Shown piece by piece: positions 5,666-5,831 of a DNA stretch of 5,831 bases. A program made the position numbers and the translations under genes. How positions within the stretch are numbered: the stretch's first letter is position 1; each line of letters starts with the position of its first letter. A model generated the notes under the pieces. That model saw nothing but the letters and a program-made list of their open reading frames with translations, did no database searches and was not told where the DNA came from. Source of the DNA: Burkholderiaceae bacterium (GTDB lineage: Bacteria; Pseudomonadota; Gammaproteobacteria; Burkholderiales; Burkholderiaceae_C); NCBI GenBank assembly GCA_030726195.1, contig JANREF010000064.1:1-5831 (forward strand), given 5' to 3'.

Positions 5666-5831
5666 CTAGGGTTGGGGCTCGGGCTCGGGCTTGGGCTTGG
5701 GCTTGGGCTTGGGCTTCGACTGTGTCAGGACCTCATAAAATTCCGGGCAGGCTATGGTGACATCCCGATCTGCGTCTGTTACCCATAGTGGGATGCACCG
5801 CGTGAGCCACCACGTGGCACTGGCAAGAAGG
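5666..5831 (-). CDS. 3' end of an unidentified gene with KP/EP-repeat tail (truncated by window edge)
   Basis: A minus-strand frame is open from the right edge to a TAG at 5668-5666, giving 54 codons without a start. The visible protein contains TWWLTRCIPLWV, then DADRDVTIACPEFYEVL, and ends in TQS followed by five Lys-Pro, two Glu-Pro and one Gln-Pro dipeptides. The tail is encoded by the GGGCTY hexamer tract, and because the unit is six bases, length changes would not shift the frame. The stop lies 25 bases before the yhhQ start, as in an operon. The other two minus-strand frames close within about 35 codons. I do not recognise a family, and a 54-codon open frame can arise by chance here, so the gene is tentative. 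Confidence 0.4.
   Translation of the reverse strand, partial: LLASATWWLTRCIPLWVTDADRDVTIACPEFYEVLTQSKPKPKPKPKPEPEPQP
5675..5716. repeat. Hexanucleotide tandem repeat (GGGCTY)7
   Basis: Seven uninterrupted six-base units: two GGGCTC (5675-5686) then five GGGCTT (5687-5716), with GGTTG just before looking like a decayed unit. The plus strand has G-triplets every six bases, the spacing of telomeric repeats, so an intramolecular G-quadruplex is possible on that strand. The tract ends 34 bases upstream of the yhhQ ATG, and the G-rich strand is the template for yhhQ transcription. A simple tract like this is prone to slippage and may vary in copy number between strains. Confidence 0.95.

Noticed and set aside
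5546..5788. Plus-strand frame containing a Leu-Gly repeat
   Set aside because: It is antisense to the start of yhhQ and crosses the hexamer tract; the repeat peptide is simply the third-frame reading of the tract and there is no ribosome binding site.
5793..5831. Possible plus-strand gene start (ATG at 5793) open to the edge
   Set aside because: Only 13 codons are visible, no Shine-Dalgarno precedes it, and the opposite-strand frame is a better fit with the yhhQ context.

Overview
The window looks like ordinary chromosome from a betaproteobacterium, most likely Burkholderiales and perhaps Comamonadaceae. This placement is an inference from protein character, a moderately high GC content (roughly 60%) and a strong C/G bias at third codon positions. 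I see no insertion sequence, phage gene, CRISPR array, tRNA or rRNA.

Layout: positions 1-211 are non-coding and hold a good extended -10 promoter and a foldable leader. They precede a plus-strand gene (212-1354) for a Tat-exported transglutaminase-like protein. Everything else is on the minus strand. Reading in the direction of transcription, from the right edge: the 3' end of an unidentified gene whose tail is a Lys-Pro/Glu-Pro repeat (5666-5831, edge-truncated); yhhQ, a queuosine-precursor transporter (5086-5640); a small lipoprotein of unknown function (4536-4979); an intergenic stretch with two hairpins, one a likely intrinsic terminator (4442-4482); a renalase-like FAD oxidoreductase (3191-4357); gluQ, glutamyl-Q tRNA(Asp) synthetase (2233-3138); and trmB, tRNA m7G46 methyltransferase (1351-2109). 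trmB ends tail to tail with the transglutaminase gene, and their stop codons overlap.

The main theme is tRNA modification. YhhQ imports precursors of queuosine, GluQ glutamylates queuosine in the anticodon of tRNA(Asp), and TrmB methylates G46. The oxidoreductase and lipoprotein have no clear link to that theme. gluQ probably shares a transcript with the oxidoreductase; trmB may have its own promoter; the lipoprotein and yhhQ may form an upstream unit.

The most unusual non-protein features are a telomere-like (GGGCTY)7 hexamer tract at 5675-5716, which can form a G-quadruplex and also reads as a KP/EP tail on the minus strand, and the structured leader at 121-196. I found no clear evidence of a wholly new multi-gene system.
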